From Wolfiporia cocos (lineage: Eukaryota > Basidiomycota > Agaricomycetes > Polyporales > Phaeolaceae): a DNA stretch of 64,000 nucleotides. The translations under genes were made by a program, and so were the position numbers. Within the stretch, counting starts at the first letter, position 1. Every line of letters starts with the position of its first letter. The notes beneath the pieces were generated by a model, which saw nothing but the letters and a program-made list of their open reading frames with translations, had not been told where the DNA came from and did not search any database. The stretch spans positions 682,001 to 746,000 of the forward strand of contig JACCLO010000008.1 of assembly GCA_029448655.1 (NCBI GenBank). Reading direction: 5' to 3'. Positions 9,831-20,569 of the stretch are shown in pieces.

Positions 9831-12273
9831 ACTTGGGGTTAATTTCCCAACCTGTTTGTGTAGATTTAAAACCCTGCACATCACATGAAGGCGGGCCCGA
9901 GACGTCGGGTTAGCACCTCCACGCAAACCGTCTAAGTCCTCTGCGCCTCAGAATTGTTACATGGCTTTCATAACTAGATACAATACTTTCATTGTACAGT
10001 AAATATCATTGGATACATGTTTTACTATTCAATTTCTACACAGGAGGGATCGCACATCAAGTCTTCCACCCTGCCACCTCTCCACTTCACACACTCGACT
10101 GTATGACGATATATTGCTTCGACCCAAATGTCAAAGTCTACATACAACGTGAGTTCAGTGCCAAATGCATCACCTGCATGGAGAAGAAGAGACTTCGACA
10201 GCGCCGCACGTTGCCTGCAGCGAATTCAAGAACGTGTCGAGACCCTTTACCCATCAATGTAATTGGATGCAAGTACATAAGTTAGACATCAGGTATATCT
10301 AGTTCATAGTATAGTTTGACATAGAGATAACAACTTACAGTCGTTCTGGAATATAATGACACTTGTCAGTTTTTTCGCATGTCGTTTCGACTCGTCGATC
10401 TTCCGAGCCAATTTTTTGTAATATTCCATTCTCAGCTTGTGTCGTGTCAACAACCCGAGCCAAAAGACTTAGACACTATGCGTGGAGGCGCTGACCCGGC
10501 ACGTCGGGCCTGCCTTCACGTGATGTGCGGGATTTCAAATCTACACAAACGGTTAACCCCAGTGAGAATCCAACGTATTTAAATGTATCCGATGCATCGG
10601 ATACATTTGGATATAATGCGAACCATAGACTACATTAGGATACATTGTAGACACTCACACAATGTATCTCATCTACACTAGATGTATCCAAATGTATGTC
10701 GGATAAGTTTTGAAACATATATCTGAGTATATCTTCAAGGTTGCATAAGAAGGTCCAGAGATATACTTCAATGTAGCTCAGTATAGCTCACTACATCAGG
10801 ATATGTATTCAGATGTAGCCTAATGTACACAAAAGTATCAACATATACTACCCGAATGCACCCCAGAAATATACCAATTCCACCCATGCCTGCTCCCTGC
10901 CCCCAATCCCTGCTACGGAAAACTGTCAGTTTTCACATGTTCACAGAATTGTATTGCATCTGCACTATATGAATGAGTATATTTCGAAGTTATGAGAATA
11001 TGTACTGTTGGAGGTGCGGGCGTGGCGCATGAGTGCAATCTCGTCACCACAGCGGGGAACGACCTAAAAGGGAAGGTGGCGGAGTGAGCCCAGACTGGAA
11101 GGTGGTGCGATACGCACCTGATTACGGAAAAGGGGCACGCAGGGTATATAGTCAAGGAACGAAAATGTACATACCTTACATGTTCACTGAGATCCCATTA
11201 CATTTGAACTAGAGGAATGCCGGGCAGTATTAATAGCTGAGATAGGCACTGCCTGAACTTCAACATGTACCAGTCTGTTCACCACCACAGTTACAAATCA
11301 CAATGGGAACGGTCACGTACTGACTGAATGTAGGTAGACAAGACAAAATTAATATATAAAAATAACGACTCAAGTACTCACAGGTGGATGTCTACTCACA
11401 TGTGGTGGTTTGGCTCTTCTCGAAGCCGGAGGGGATGGTGTTGCCCCACCAAGACCCAGAGACTAACTATATATGAGAAAAACACAGGGAGAAAACAAGA
11501 TTGCACCACGCCACAAGCCTGCTTATGTGTAGCGGGAAAAATAAAGTTCAAGGGGTGACAGAGTAGGTGAAGGAACCTAAAACAAAGCTATTCATAGAAG
11601 ACGACGTAGTGACACTAGGTAAGAGTAAGAGTAAGAGCATTGCCATAAAGGGATGTGGCTACAACGCCACAATGCCATAGGAAGACAAGGACTCGGACGG
11701 GAACCGTGTTATCGGCGTAGACGTATTTGCTGTATTCTTACATAAGAAATGAAAACTCAACATGTATGCAATGGCTCTGTTGCCCGAGTGAGCTCAAAAC
11801 TTGGCATGGCCGCAGTAGGTACCTTTGTGCGGATCTCTCTTCGGGAACTGTTGATTGCAGCCACAAAAATATACCTTGTTCCTTTGTTATCAATTTTATT
11901 TACGGAGGCTCGAAGCATTGTGAGTTGTGATTATTTTGGTAGTGGTATGGAGAGATGCATATACAGTAGTGTGGCGGTATGAAAGTGTAATGACATAAGC
12001 GTGTGGATCCGAAGCAATCTATGTGGGGATCCTTCATATGTAACTACCTCATGTGTACACAACGTTAATGCATTATGCAGAGGCCTTATGGTAAGATCTG
12101 TCGCTCATTGGCACATGTCAATCTGCTCACCAGGTCACATGAGCTGCTGGATACATTTCAATTGTGCTGTATACATTTTGATATATTGAACTTTTGTGGA
12201 TACATTTAGTTATATGAGGATTCATTTGGATATTTTTAATACATCAGATTTTCACTGGGAATTAACCCCAAGT
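9831..12273. mobile_element. non-autonomous TIR element, ~2.4 kb
   Basis: The left end ACTTGGGGTTAATTTCCCA and the right end (reverse complement ACTTGGGGTTAATTCCCA) form near-perfect terminal inverted repeats. The sequence on both sides is the split paralogue gene, which sets the boundaries. A short target duplication is likely (AAGGA repeated, possibly degraded 8 bp). Subterminal GGATACATTT/AAATGTATCC repeats cluster at 10575-10700 and 12145-12230, as transposase-binding repeats often do. The left ~130 bp recurs inverted at about 10460-10566, so a smaller related element (9831-10566) may be nested or be a rearranged end. No transposase ORF. The interior is AT-rich with a (GTAAGA)n run near 11620. 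Confidence 0.7.
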
Positions 12274-12854
12274 CAGAAGTCTAAGGAATGCAGCTGATTA
12301 ACGTTCATGGTGCTCCCCAGTTTGTCAGCCATGTTCCTCCTGCCTCGTTTGCTAGGATGTATGCTTCCGTAACCTCCAATGGCCCTGACATTCATATGCA
12401 CGACATCGACGGCCTCAAAGTATCCCAGGGCTCCTTCACGCAACTCTCCAAGGACGATGACTCTAGCCAGTTGGACCCTAAAATACCTCACTTCACTCTC
12501 GTCCGCGGACATTGACCATGAGTAGCAGGAGGTAGATCACATCAACAAAGCAATAATCACACCACTCCACTGTTCGCTCCAATGGCCTCGTACTAATGTG
12601 CATGCAGCTAGTGCCTTCTCCCCAATCTCACAGTCATCAATCATAGTCGCACACTGCCAGGAGGTATTCGACGCAGCGCAGCACCCCAGGACTCTTGCCT
12701 GGTGTGATGCCGTGATCGCCGCCACCTTTCATGTGGCCCTGTTCATGCATCCCAGCCTGCTGTACAATGTCATGCTAGAGTTTCAGTGCCACAGATGCAT
12801 CTGGGGCACTCTAAGTCATCAAAATTAGGTGCCCGTCAGTACCAAAATAAAGCA

Positions 12855-12935
12855 TCGCAAACCAAGAATTGAACCAGGAACCATGATACCTCAGCGAAAC
12901 AGTGACTGAAACCACTCAGCTAAAGCAGTTGGTGA
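12855..12935 (-). ncRNA. tRNA-like module (pol III A/B boxes)
   Basis: Reading the minus strand, an A-box consensus and a B-box consensus lie 55 nt apart in tRNA-like order. A complete cloverleaf with a paired acceptor stem was not found, so this is a tRNA-derived or tRNA-mimicking module of a mobile element and not a working tRNA gene. Confidence 0.55.
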
Positions 12936-13208
12936 GAGGAAGATCTTGTGCAAATATATAGTCAGTAGTCAATATAATAACGGTTGTAATAAAATTCAAC
13001 ATTCTGCTCATTTGTCAGTAAGCTCAAGTGTTCCTTGAACTCAGAATGCATCTCTTTATTGATGTATCCCACAACCCATATGTATCTGCAATGAGGTAAG
13101 GATGCTGTCATAAAAGCAATACACTAAGGTATGACTTGACAATCAACAGCTACGGCGATGAAAGGACATTAAATGGATTATATTAATGGGTATGTGACTT
13201 GGGTACTG

Positions 13209-13282
13209 AGACCATTTGGCGAAGTGGTACAGGTTGCGAGTTCACTGATCCCAGGTCAAGTGTTCGAACCCTGCACAGGTAT
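13209..13282 (+). ncRNA. tRNA-like module (pol III A/B boxes)
   Basis: Plus-strand partner of the module at 12855-12935, pointing to the right end of the same element. It has A box GGCGAAGTGG and B box GTTCGAACCC, both fitting the pol III consensus. Acceptor pairing is poor. Its sequence is not a simple inverted copy of the left module. Confidence 0.55.
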
Positions 13283-13456
13283 TTCTTGCACAGATGCATC
13301 TTATTTTATTCAGATGCATCTATGCAGCACGCTTGGGCGTTAATATTGCTTAGAGTGCCCCAGATGCATCTGCGGTGTCTCTAAAGATGCATCTCCGGCA
13401 CTGAAGTCCCTCTGTCATGACCTCTCAGCCTTGGAGGTCTCGGTCCACCACTCGAC

Positions 13457-13872
13457 ACGCATACCGTTGTCGAGGTGTATCAGGTCAGCGTTCTACATTT
13501 CGCGATTTTGCACTCGACATTTTCGCGTTCTCTACGGGCCCTTCTCACCCCTGAGTTGTATCGACCGACACATTGACGCTTGTTACGCCACAAATCAGTG
13601 CCGCACAGCTGCTGGTTCAGGCAACCATTGCACAGGCACCAAGGCTCATCTTGGGGATCTAGAATATTGTTCTTGAGACTCGGTACCTGCGCCACAAAGC
13701 TACAGCCAGCCAAAGCAGCGGCTGCGCGGCGCCGATAAGTGGCGTGGCGAGCATCAATACATGGGCCGATATCAGCGACAAGGCTGTGGAGAGCACAAAA
13801 TGTCGAGCGCGAAATCGCGAAATGCAAAACGCTGACCTGACACACCTCGGCAACGGTACACGCATCACCTAC
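13457..13872. repeat. long imperfect inverted repeat (foldback)
   Basis: The arm at about 13457-13645 is the imperfect inverted copy of about 13680-13872 (for example GAGGTGT-TCAGGTCAGCGTT in one and its complement in the other), with roughly 35 bp between. The arms are roughly 75-80% alike by eye. The ORFs on both strands are mirror images of this repeat and are not genes. The following 13875-13970 is a diverged copy of 26990-27085, so the unit is dispersed. Likely a foldback or MITE-like element. Confidence 0.65.
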
Positions 13873-14057
13873 TCCGGGAAATGGCCACTCCAGGATAGGG
13901 CAACTTGTACCTGAGCGACAGACAGCTGTCAAGTTCTCGTATCAAGGTTAGGAACGCAAAGCCGGCATGTATTCGGGTAGGGATGGTACGTCTCTAAAAT
14001 CAACCATGATATGCTAAGTGATGAGATGGTGCATGGATACGGCTTCGTCCGTCCATT

Positions 14058-15676
14058 TCAGCAGCGGGATGTGGCGAGCAGCTCGCGATGTATCGAACAG
14101 GCCCTATCCGGAAGAAGCTCCTCAATAATCGGCTCTCCCCCGTCTTCCTTGCGTTTGACGTGATACCAAATCGACCAATTGTGAATGACTCCACAAGGGA
14201 AATCTTTCTCAAGCGACTGAAATCCAACATATTGTAAGGTCAAAATTTGCGCGGCGAGACTTTTCGCGATCATTGGACATTCGTCTCGCGAAAGGGATAT
14301 GGCGTCAAATGTCATGCGGCTTAACAACATTCCTATGAGGCATGATTGCCTGAGCGCGGAGGCTTGCGTAATCTGATGTATAATGCACCTTGTCAATATT
14401 ATCCCGCGTATTGTGATGGGTTAAAACAGACCTCTATCCATTGACTCCACTGTTCATAACGCTGTGCTCTTGCAACGAACTCGATCTCTATGAATCTGAG
14501 CTCGGGAGCTGCTTTGACGCACTTCTGCAACTCAGACACACTCCCTGCATCGCAAAGAGGGTGACCTGTACGTATCGTGAGCACCACAGGGCTCGTGCGT
14601 TCCAGGAGGGGTAGAGTCGAAGTCATGCAAAATGAAAAAGCAATGTCCGCCTCTAGGCGTAGACAACGAACGTGGGATCCCAGTGCCGTTGGAATATTTG
14701 AAACAAAGGATCCGCGACGCACAGTAACTGTGTCAAGACGAGACCAGGAGGCAAGCCGGTACTCAGTGGAATAATTGTCCAGAATGCACAGCATGATCTT
14801 CAACGTATGCGCATCCGGAAACAATCTGGCAGCGTTGGCCAGAGTACCAGGACGGACATCCCCGATTTTCAGAGTACGGATGGAAGGCAGAGGCATGGCA
14901 TTCTTCGCGGCTGCCGTCTCCAGGAGATTCTCGCAATGGTCCACATCCAAGTATTCAATACGTCCCCAAAAATCGGGTAAAGCCAGCATTTGATCGAAAG
15001 CTTTCATCTCTGACCCGACGTCTACGATATGATATCGTTCCCATCCTACACTGATTACTAGCTTTCGCGGCCGAAACGCGATTTGCGGCCACGGGATTAC
15101 GGCTATACTGGTCGTGTGCATCGTGAACGATTGGACATTTGGCAATTGAGCGATTAAAATGGCGAGGATTTTATGCTCTTTCAGGAAATAGCCCATGTCG
15201 ATGAGAGTGACACCAGTGATGCGGACAGTATGGCGTAGCACCTCACATAGGAGATGAACACAAGTAAGGAAACCCTCGGTGTCATCGCCTTCAGGAGGTC
15301 TATAGCCACCATAGATGGACAGAATCCGGACGTGTGGAGCACGGCCTGGAATATCAGCCAGTATGAATCGGCAGAACCTAGTGGTTGTACAGTCAGGTGC
15401 CGTCTCGATATGCCCGTTGTCCTGCGCCAATGTGCCATCTGCAAGGCTGGTCGTTGAACGATCGCGGCCTTGGACGGTATCGTCGTCGCGTTTCTTCTCT
15501 AGCCTTCGCAATCGCAGGAGATCCTTTCTGAAGCTCAGATTGGCTTCGGATAGAAAGCGCGGCATCGCAAGTTGATATGCGGCATGACATGTACGTGCGA
15601 AACGTGAAGCATCGTCAGGTCTCGTGAAGGACATGATGGTTGCAAGGACGTCGTCATTAAGTTGGAGTAACGCCAT
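14058..15676 (-). CDS. F-box / leucine-rich-repeat-type protein
   Basis: Substrate-recognition subunit of an SCF ubiquitin ligase, by family; the target is unknown. The Met at 15676 begins MALLQLNDDVLATIMSF, a fungal F-box. An F-box of about 40 residues is followed by a basic linker and a long LRR-like part with repeated L..L.L motifs (VRILSIYGG, IEYLDVDHC, SIRTLKIGDV, HVRCLRLEAD), about 425 codons to a stop at 14399. The family usually continues with a last exon. The frame 14058-14345 supplies one (SLAAQILTLQYVGF, WYHVKRKEDGG, ELLPDRACSIHREL), so an intron at about 14346-14450 is inferred; its exact sites are uncertain. An extra in-frame Met lies at 15703. Expanded F-box families are common in Agaricomycetes. 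No second copy is in the window. Confidence 0.75.
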
Positions 15677-16639
15677 GTGTAATATCTTACTCAAAGCCAA
15701 CATCAATAATCATGTGTGCATCAGGACACGTTGACATACAATTTCAGACAACTTCGCAGGTATTTTGAGGATGGGTTTGTATTTCGGGACGTTCAGCCTT
15801 GTCCCGCTAGAGCACAATTCGTGAGTGACCGATGGCCACTAGGATGGATTTGAGTCAGTTAGCGAGAAGAGACCTGGTTTGCCGTAGAGCCTATAGTGTG
15901 ATGGTCGACGTTTCCACTCGAAGATGACAAAATGAAATCGGAGATGACACGAGCGGTCCAACTGGCCAAGCTTACGAGGAAAGGGTATCCCAATCTAGCA
16001 ATTTCTAGTTGATCGATATCGATAGACCTACTGTCCAAGCCTATTGGTCTCAAAAGGAGTGAGCTATGGCAGGTAGTATACGAGGAGTCGCCACGTTGTA
16101 CAGAAACGACTCAGCTGCCACGTCGAGGGTCGTCCTGAGCGCGCGCCCCCGGCCGCTTGGCGCTGAAGCGCTCAACGTTAACCGCCGCCTGATCTTTGTG
16201 GTGTGTACGGCTTTGTGTATCTGATCGGACTTGTCTATTGGACTCGATAAGCAGTCACTAGATAACAAAGGAATGTCCATGCTTGTATGTCACGCATCAT
16301 ATGCTCAGTAAATCTGTACCATACTATACTATATACCTTGCACGTGATATATGCTGGAACAAGCCTGTAGGGGCTCTTCGAGCCTTAGGTGTTCTGGGCT
16401 AGCAGGGAGTCCGAGACGCAGTGTTCCATCATACGATGTCCATCTAATGTCATGAGGGTTCGAATCAAAGGATCCAAAGCAGCGTCAAACACCAGACCGG
16501 TGCCGCCGAGATCGTGGCCAACATCGCAAGGCGCCGATTACACACAAGTTCAAAGAAACGCAAAGAAGGGATGACAGCCCATGAGAACCAGTAAGTAGCC
16601 TATTATTAGACTGTGGGGTTCAGTCGGCCTTCCTTCCCT
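15677..16639. other. intergenic, nothing recognised
   Basis: Upstream region of the F-box gene and beyond. No coding chain, repeat copy or clear RNA signal was found. TATA-like AT-rich runs exist near 16325 but without an associated gene. Confidence 0.35.
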
Positions 16640-17160
16640 AACTAGCCTCTGAGAAGTTCTTGACTGCTGGAACCTCGGGTGATATCAATACCAGCCATGG
16701 CACAAATGTATGATAAAGTTGTGCTTAATACTTGAAGGCTCTCAAGGAGACCGTGAGTTTGCATCGCCATAGTCGCACCATAATTCTCGCCCCGCTTTGG
16801 ATTCTGAGCAAGGCGCGGTGTGAGCCTTCAGATGTGAATACTATCTGTGCTCAGTATATCGCTGAGCACATACACATAATAACATATGGCTGTGGCAATC
16901 ACGAAGATTGACAGCAATATTAATATTAATGCTAGTCCCGACTCGGTCGCGACGCGACTATTCCAGTCACGTGTCCGCGTCACGACGTCAGGCAAGGATC
17001 GCGAGCTGCAACTGTACCGTCGCATGCGAACGAGACGCAACATGCATTGTCGTTCTGATATCATGCTACAGCCTATTTTATAGCTTCAGGAACCATTTAG
17101 CATGCAATTATTCGGCCAGGGCCTTCAAGAGGCGTCATGATAATGGCTAGCTTTCCTGTA
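16640..17160. repeat. dispersed repeat related to 8838-9440
   Basis: CpG-rich version of the repeat found inside the left duplicate: 16915-17145 is direct and 16645-16690 is inverted relative to 8838-9440. Because CpG sites are still present here (for example GATCGCGAGCTG versus GATCACAAGCTT at about 9296), this is the less mutated copy. No ORF recognised. Confidence 0.6.
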
Positions 17161-17446
17161 TATACCGAAACGCCGACAATTCTCATCACTAGTCTTTCAT
17201 TCACACATCATGCGTGAATGGGATATTCACATGCTGACTAACGCCGCGTTGGATCAGGAAGTTTGTACGTTTGACCCAGGCTGTATTACAATATGTGTCC
17301 GACTCGGTCCAAAACCGAAGGTATGTGGTAGGCCTACATATAAGACCTCCACCTCCGCTCACGCTACCCAGCATCCCTTGCTCTGTTACTCCCATCATCA
17401 CACCCGCTTAACGCACCCTGCCGCACACCCACACCCACCCATAACC

Positions 17447-17800
17447 ATGCATTTCTTCACTTCATCTTCTACAAAGACGTCCACGAAGACCGTCGGTCAG
17501 CGTCTCGGGCAAAAGAAGTCCGCTGCGCCGATCCCGTCCCCGTCTCCCAACGTGGCCGTAGTCAGCCTCAGCCTCGGTATCCCGCTCCTGCCTCTCGACG
17601 TCGCCCAGCAGCGTCGGGACATCAGCCACCGGGGAATCGACGATCTGATATACAAGGCGAATGACAAGATCTCGCTTCCGATCGTCGAGGAGGGCGAGGT
17701 CGGGTGGCGTCAATGTGGTGGCTTCACCAGAGGGTGCACGTTGATTCCGCTCGCGATCGCACAGGCCGACAAGGACATCGCGCGCCGGATGGTCATGTGA
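17447..17800 (+). CDS. hypothetical 117-aa protein, right paralogue
   Basis: Second copy of the unknown protein at 4745. Same length, same start context (ATAACC before ATG) and a TATA-like box about 107 bp upstream. Differences cluster in the first 40 codons and the last five; codons between are almost invariant. No domain recognised. If the intron-like sequence after the stop codon is real, this copy has lost a splice acceptor near 18041 that the left copy keeps, so the left copy might be the more intact gene. Expression data would decide. Confidence 0.5.
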   Translation: MHFFTSSSTKTSTKTVGQRLGQKKSAAPIPSPSPNVAVVSLSLGIPLLPLDVAQQRRDISHRGIDDLIYKANDKISLPIVEEGEVGWRQCGGFTRGCTLIPLAIAQADKDIARRMVM

Positions 17801-20289
17801 AGCGTGGCAAGTCGACGGGTGCATTTTGTGCCCCTCGATGAGAAGCTTGGACTTCGAGGGGACTCGAGGATCGGGTGTGGACGAGATTCTAGGCCCCATT
17901 TGCATCTGGAGTCCACCTTTGGGATGAACCTCTGTGGTCCTCGCACCAGGGGAGCGTCGACGATATCTATCGTCGTCGTGCTCCAGTATACCCTTTTCTC
18001 TTCCACATATCCTTGGTCTTCTTTCACCTCTCTTGTTATGCAATGCACTGACCGTACCATCACTGTTGAGCAGACAGGCCAACCACGCTATATGAAGACG
18101 ACGGTGCGCTGCACAGCTAAGACTGAAGACCCATGGACCCAATGAGGTATGGCTGACGGCATGTGCGAGATGGAGGCGGAGGGAGTCATGACCTCAATGA
18201 GGCCGATACCGCGTATTGTGCCCGACGCCATTCACGATGCAATATCTCTCCATTCCTAGCACTGACCCATCTTTGCTTCTTGAGTAGACTTTATTGCATA
18301 TTCAAGGCAAACTGAACAATGGAAGTCGACGAAGTCAGAGCACGGAAAGCAGGGCATTAGATGATGTCGGTGAGGCTGAGGGAGGGCTTGATCATCCCGA
18401 CGAACTTGGCTTCCCCGGCGGAGGTATCAGGAGGCTATATCACTCTGCCATCGCAGTACCAGTACTGGCTGACAGTGTCAGACTTGCGACAGGTCTCTCG
18501 TTATCCGATGTCAATCGACTGGAGCAGTGGATCTAGATGAAAGGACCAAGGGCGAGGCGTAGAGGGCGGCGAGAAATGGCCACTCTCGTTGCCTGCAGCG
18601 TCTTGCCTGCGGTTCATTTTAGCGCTCGATGGCAATAAGTGTCGTACGTTTTCAATGTTCTCCTTTGAAGCCGTGTGTACTAACGTTCGCGCCTACATAC
18701 AGTATGCCGACCACTTCCTCCCCAATTGTTGCATAAGCACCACGCAAACAGTCCCCGAGGATGACCATCTGGAGGTGTCTCTACACTTTACCAATAATCG
18801 TCTCGCCATACAGCTCACTACCCTCCGCAGGGTAGAGATGGAGAGGAATGGAGAGGGCACCATTGATTCGTAGCGACTGGTCTCAAGAACCCCCTGTGCT
18901 CATAATCCAAAGCAGCAGTCGTCCTTTAGCTCGAAGAATCTAGAGTGGAGATGGGAGGGAATACTGGGAGGAGGGGACCGAGGGCGAGGCGTGGAGAGTG
19001 GCGAGAACTGGCCACTCTCGCTGCTCGAAGCGTCTTACCCGTGGTTCCATGTAGCGATACACAGCGGTAGGAGTGGTACGTCTGTAGTGTTTTACGTTGC
19101 AGCCTCGTATCGCTGACCTTTGCGCAACGAGCAGTCTGGCGACTACTTTTCCGATTGTCGCATCGTTCGGTACGCTGACAGTCGCCCGGTATGGACATCG
19201 CTCCTTTTTCTATGTATCTCTATCAATGACCAGCGATTACTTCACTAGAGGAATAAATACTCTCTCCTGGTCAGTAGAAGAGGAGCGGAAGGGAGAGAGC
19301 AGTGCCGACTGGTAACTGCTCATATGGTCGGCAAGTATCCTCGTTCAACATGGTGAGTTTCTTCATAGTTTAACCGCTTTCCACTCATCTAATTCGAGCC
19401 TCGCCGACTCAGATGTATTGCTGAGTGAAATCAGACGCCGATGCAATGTCGTTAGCAGACTCGGATCCCACTCATACCTGGTGAGTGTGAATTGTCTCTG
19501 GTTTCACTCCTTTGCTAATGATCGTTCAGATTTAATCTCGATCACTCGTCTCCTTTCTTCTTTGTCTCGTGCTTGTATCTGTTCTGTGTTGTATTATCGT
19601 TGTGTCGTCCAGCAGGGGAAGCTATAGCTGAGCGAGAACTGGCCACTCTTGTTCAGTTATCTTCTCTTTGTTGTGACACGGCTCCGTTTTCATGTATTCT
19701 AGCCCAGCATCGTACGCGATCGAAGAAGCGGATTATGTTGCAATGCTATTTCGCTCCACATTTGTAGGATCTATGACGAGAGGCCGGTTTCTGCTGGGAA
19801 TCGAGCGAACGGACTTCAACAAAAAAATCAAGAGGTCATTTTCGAAGCCACGGCAGAGCGACAGCCCGCGAAGCGATGCGACAGTCTCCATCACGCAGTC
19901 AAGATGTTCTGCTTGAGGCTGAGCATGGTACTGTCTTTTTCCAGCATATAAATCGCAGAAGTGAAGTGCCATTATGCAGTGTCTGTAGAAGTCTTAGGAC
20001 TTGGCTGACGATGAAAGAACGCGCTGTCATTGCAGACATGCATGCCGTGATACCACAATCAGCGCAAGTGCTAAGCTGCGATGTGAGATGAATACAACAG
20101 AGCAAATGGAAGCAAATCACGCAAACATGTATTTTCCATGGCATCAGATACATTGACGAGCCCAGTCCGCCAGTCATGTTGCGCACGCAGTATCGCAAGT
20201 CTGTTGGCGTTTGATGTGGCGTGCCCTCTGAATACGGCGGCTATCAGAGATATCGACATCACTTGCCGGGAAGTGCCGACATTCTTCCT

Positions 20290-20569
20290 GCAGTTTCGCT
20301 AACGATAATTATCACTCGGCTTTTACCGGAGTGGAGCAATAATTATTGGAACGGGGAGTGGTGGAGTGTGGCATCATTAACTACCCGGCATCATTAAATA
20401 CCCCACAGAGTTAGTCTAGGCGAAATGCATGGCAACATGCTAATTAGCATATTTATAAGCATCTGTCGCCATCGCTGTTGGCTATGCTTTTGGCGCATGT
20501 TTTCGTACATCCGATGCGGGGTAACAGTACTTGATTGCAGTTACTGGTACTTATGCGTCGCGCACTACC
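20290..20569. other. unique sequence between duplicate block and element
   Basis: About 280 bp after the end of the matching block. No ORF, no copy elsewhere in the window. Confidence 0.3.

Larger units (their letters stand above)
4590..12560 (+). repeat. segmental duplication, left copy
   Basis: Left member of an old duplication whose right member is 17287-25010. Matching landmarks occur in the same order in both: a CGGTCCAAAACCGAAGG stretch, the TATA box plus 117-aa ORF, three copies of a motif centred on GAGAACTGGCCACTCTC, a stretch around 7700-7900 matching 23250-23450, and the gene starting at 24028. The left copy is interrupted by about 0.9 kb at 8700-9640 and by the TIR element at 9831-12273. 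The best-preserved core differs by about one base in 230; other parts are clearly diverged, mainly by transitions. Confidence 0.85.
8505..12560 (+). pseudogene. broken paralogue of the 24028-25102 gene
   Basis: The stretch from 8510 (YNEYSAYYRRTYPL in frame) matches the N-terminal exon of the right-hand gene, but the ATG of the intact copy is lost, the TATA region has drifted, and the frame breaks after about 100 codons. The middle exon is cut by a foreign 0.9-kb stretch (8700-9640). Matching resumes at about 9640-9830 (splice acceptor and IDNEADLS-like codons with CpG changed to TpG/CpA). The TIR element at 9831-12273 intervenes, and the last part (about 12280-12560) aligns again with 24720-24990. 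No plausible product remains. Confidence 0.75.
12776..13412. mobile_element. TIR element with two outward tRNA-like modules (copy 1)
   Basis: 637 bp. The left end TAGAGTTTCAGTGCC and right end GGCACTGAAGTCCCTC are inverted repeats, flanked by TGTCATGC (12768-12775) and TGTCATGA (13413-13420), an 8-bp target duplication with one mismatch. GATGCATCT repeats lie inside each end. A tRNA-like module sits near each end: minus strand with A box AGCTGAGTGG (12912-12921) and B box GGTTCAATTC (12866-12875); plus strand with A box GGCGAAGTGG (13218-13227) and B box GTTCGAACCC (13262-13271). Ends and target-site length match the elements at 22430 and 25862, but the interior differs. 8-bp duplications are usual for hAT and for KDZ-type elements; no transposase is present to decide. 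Confidence 0.8.
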
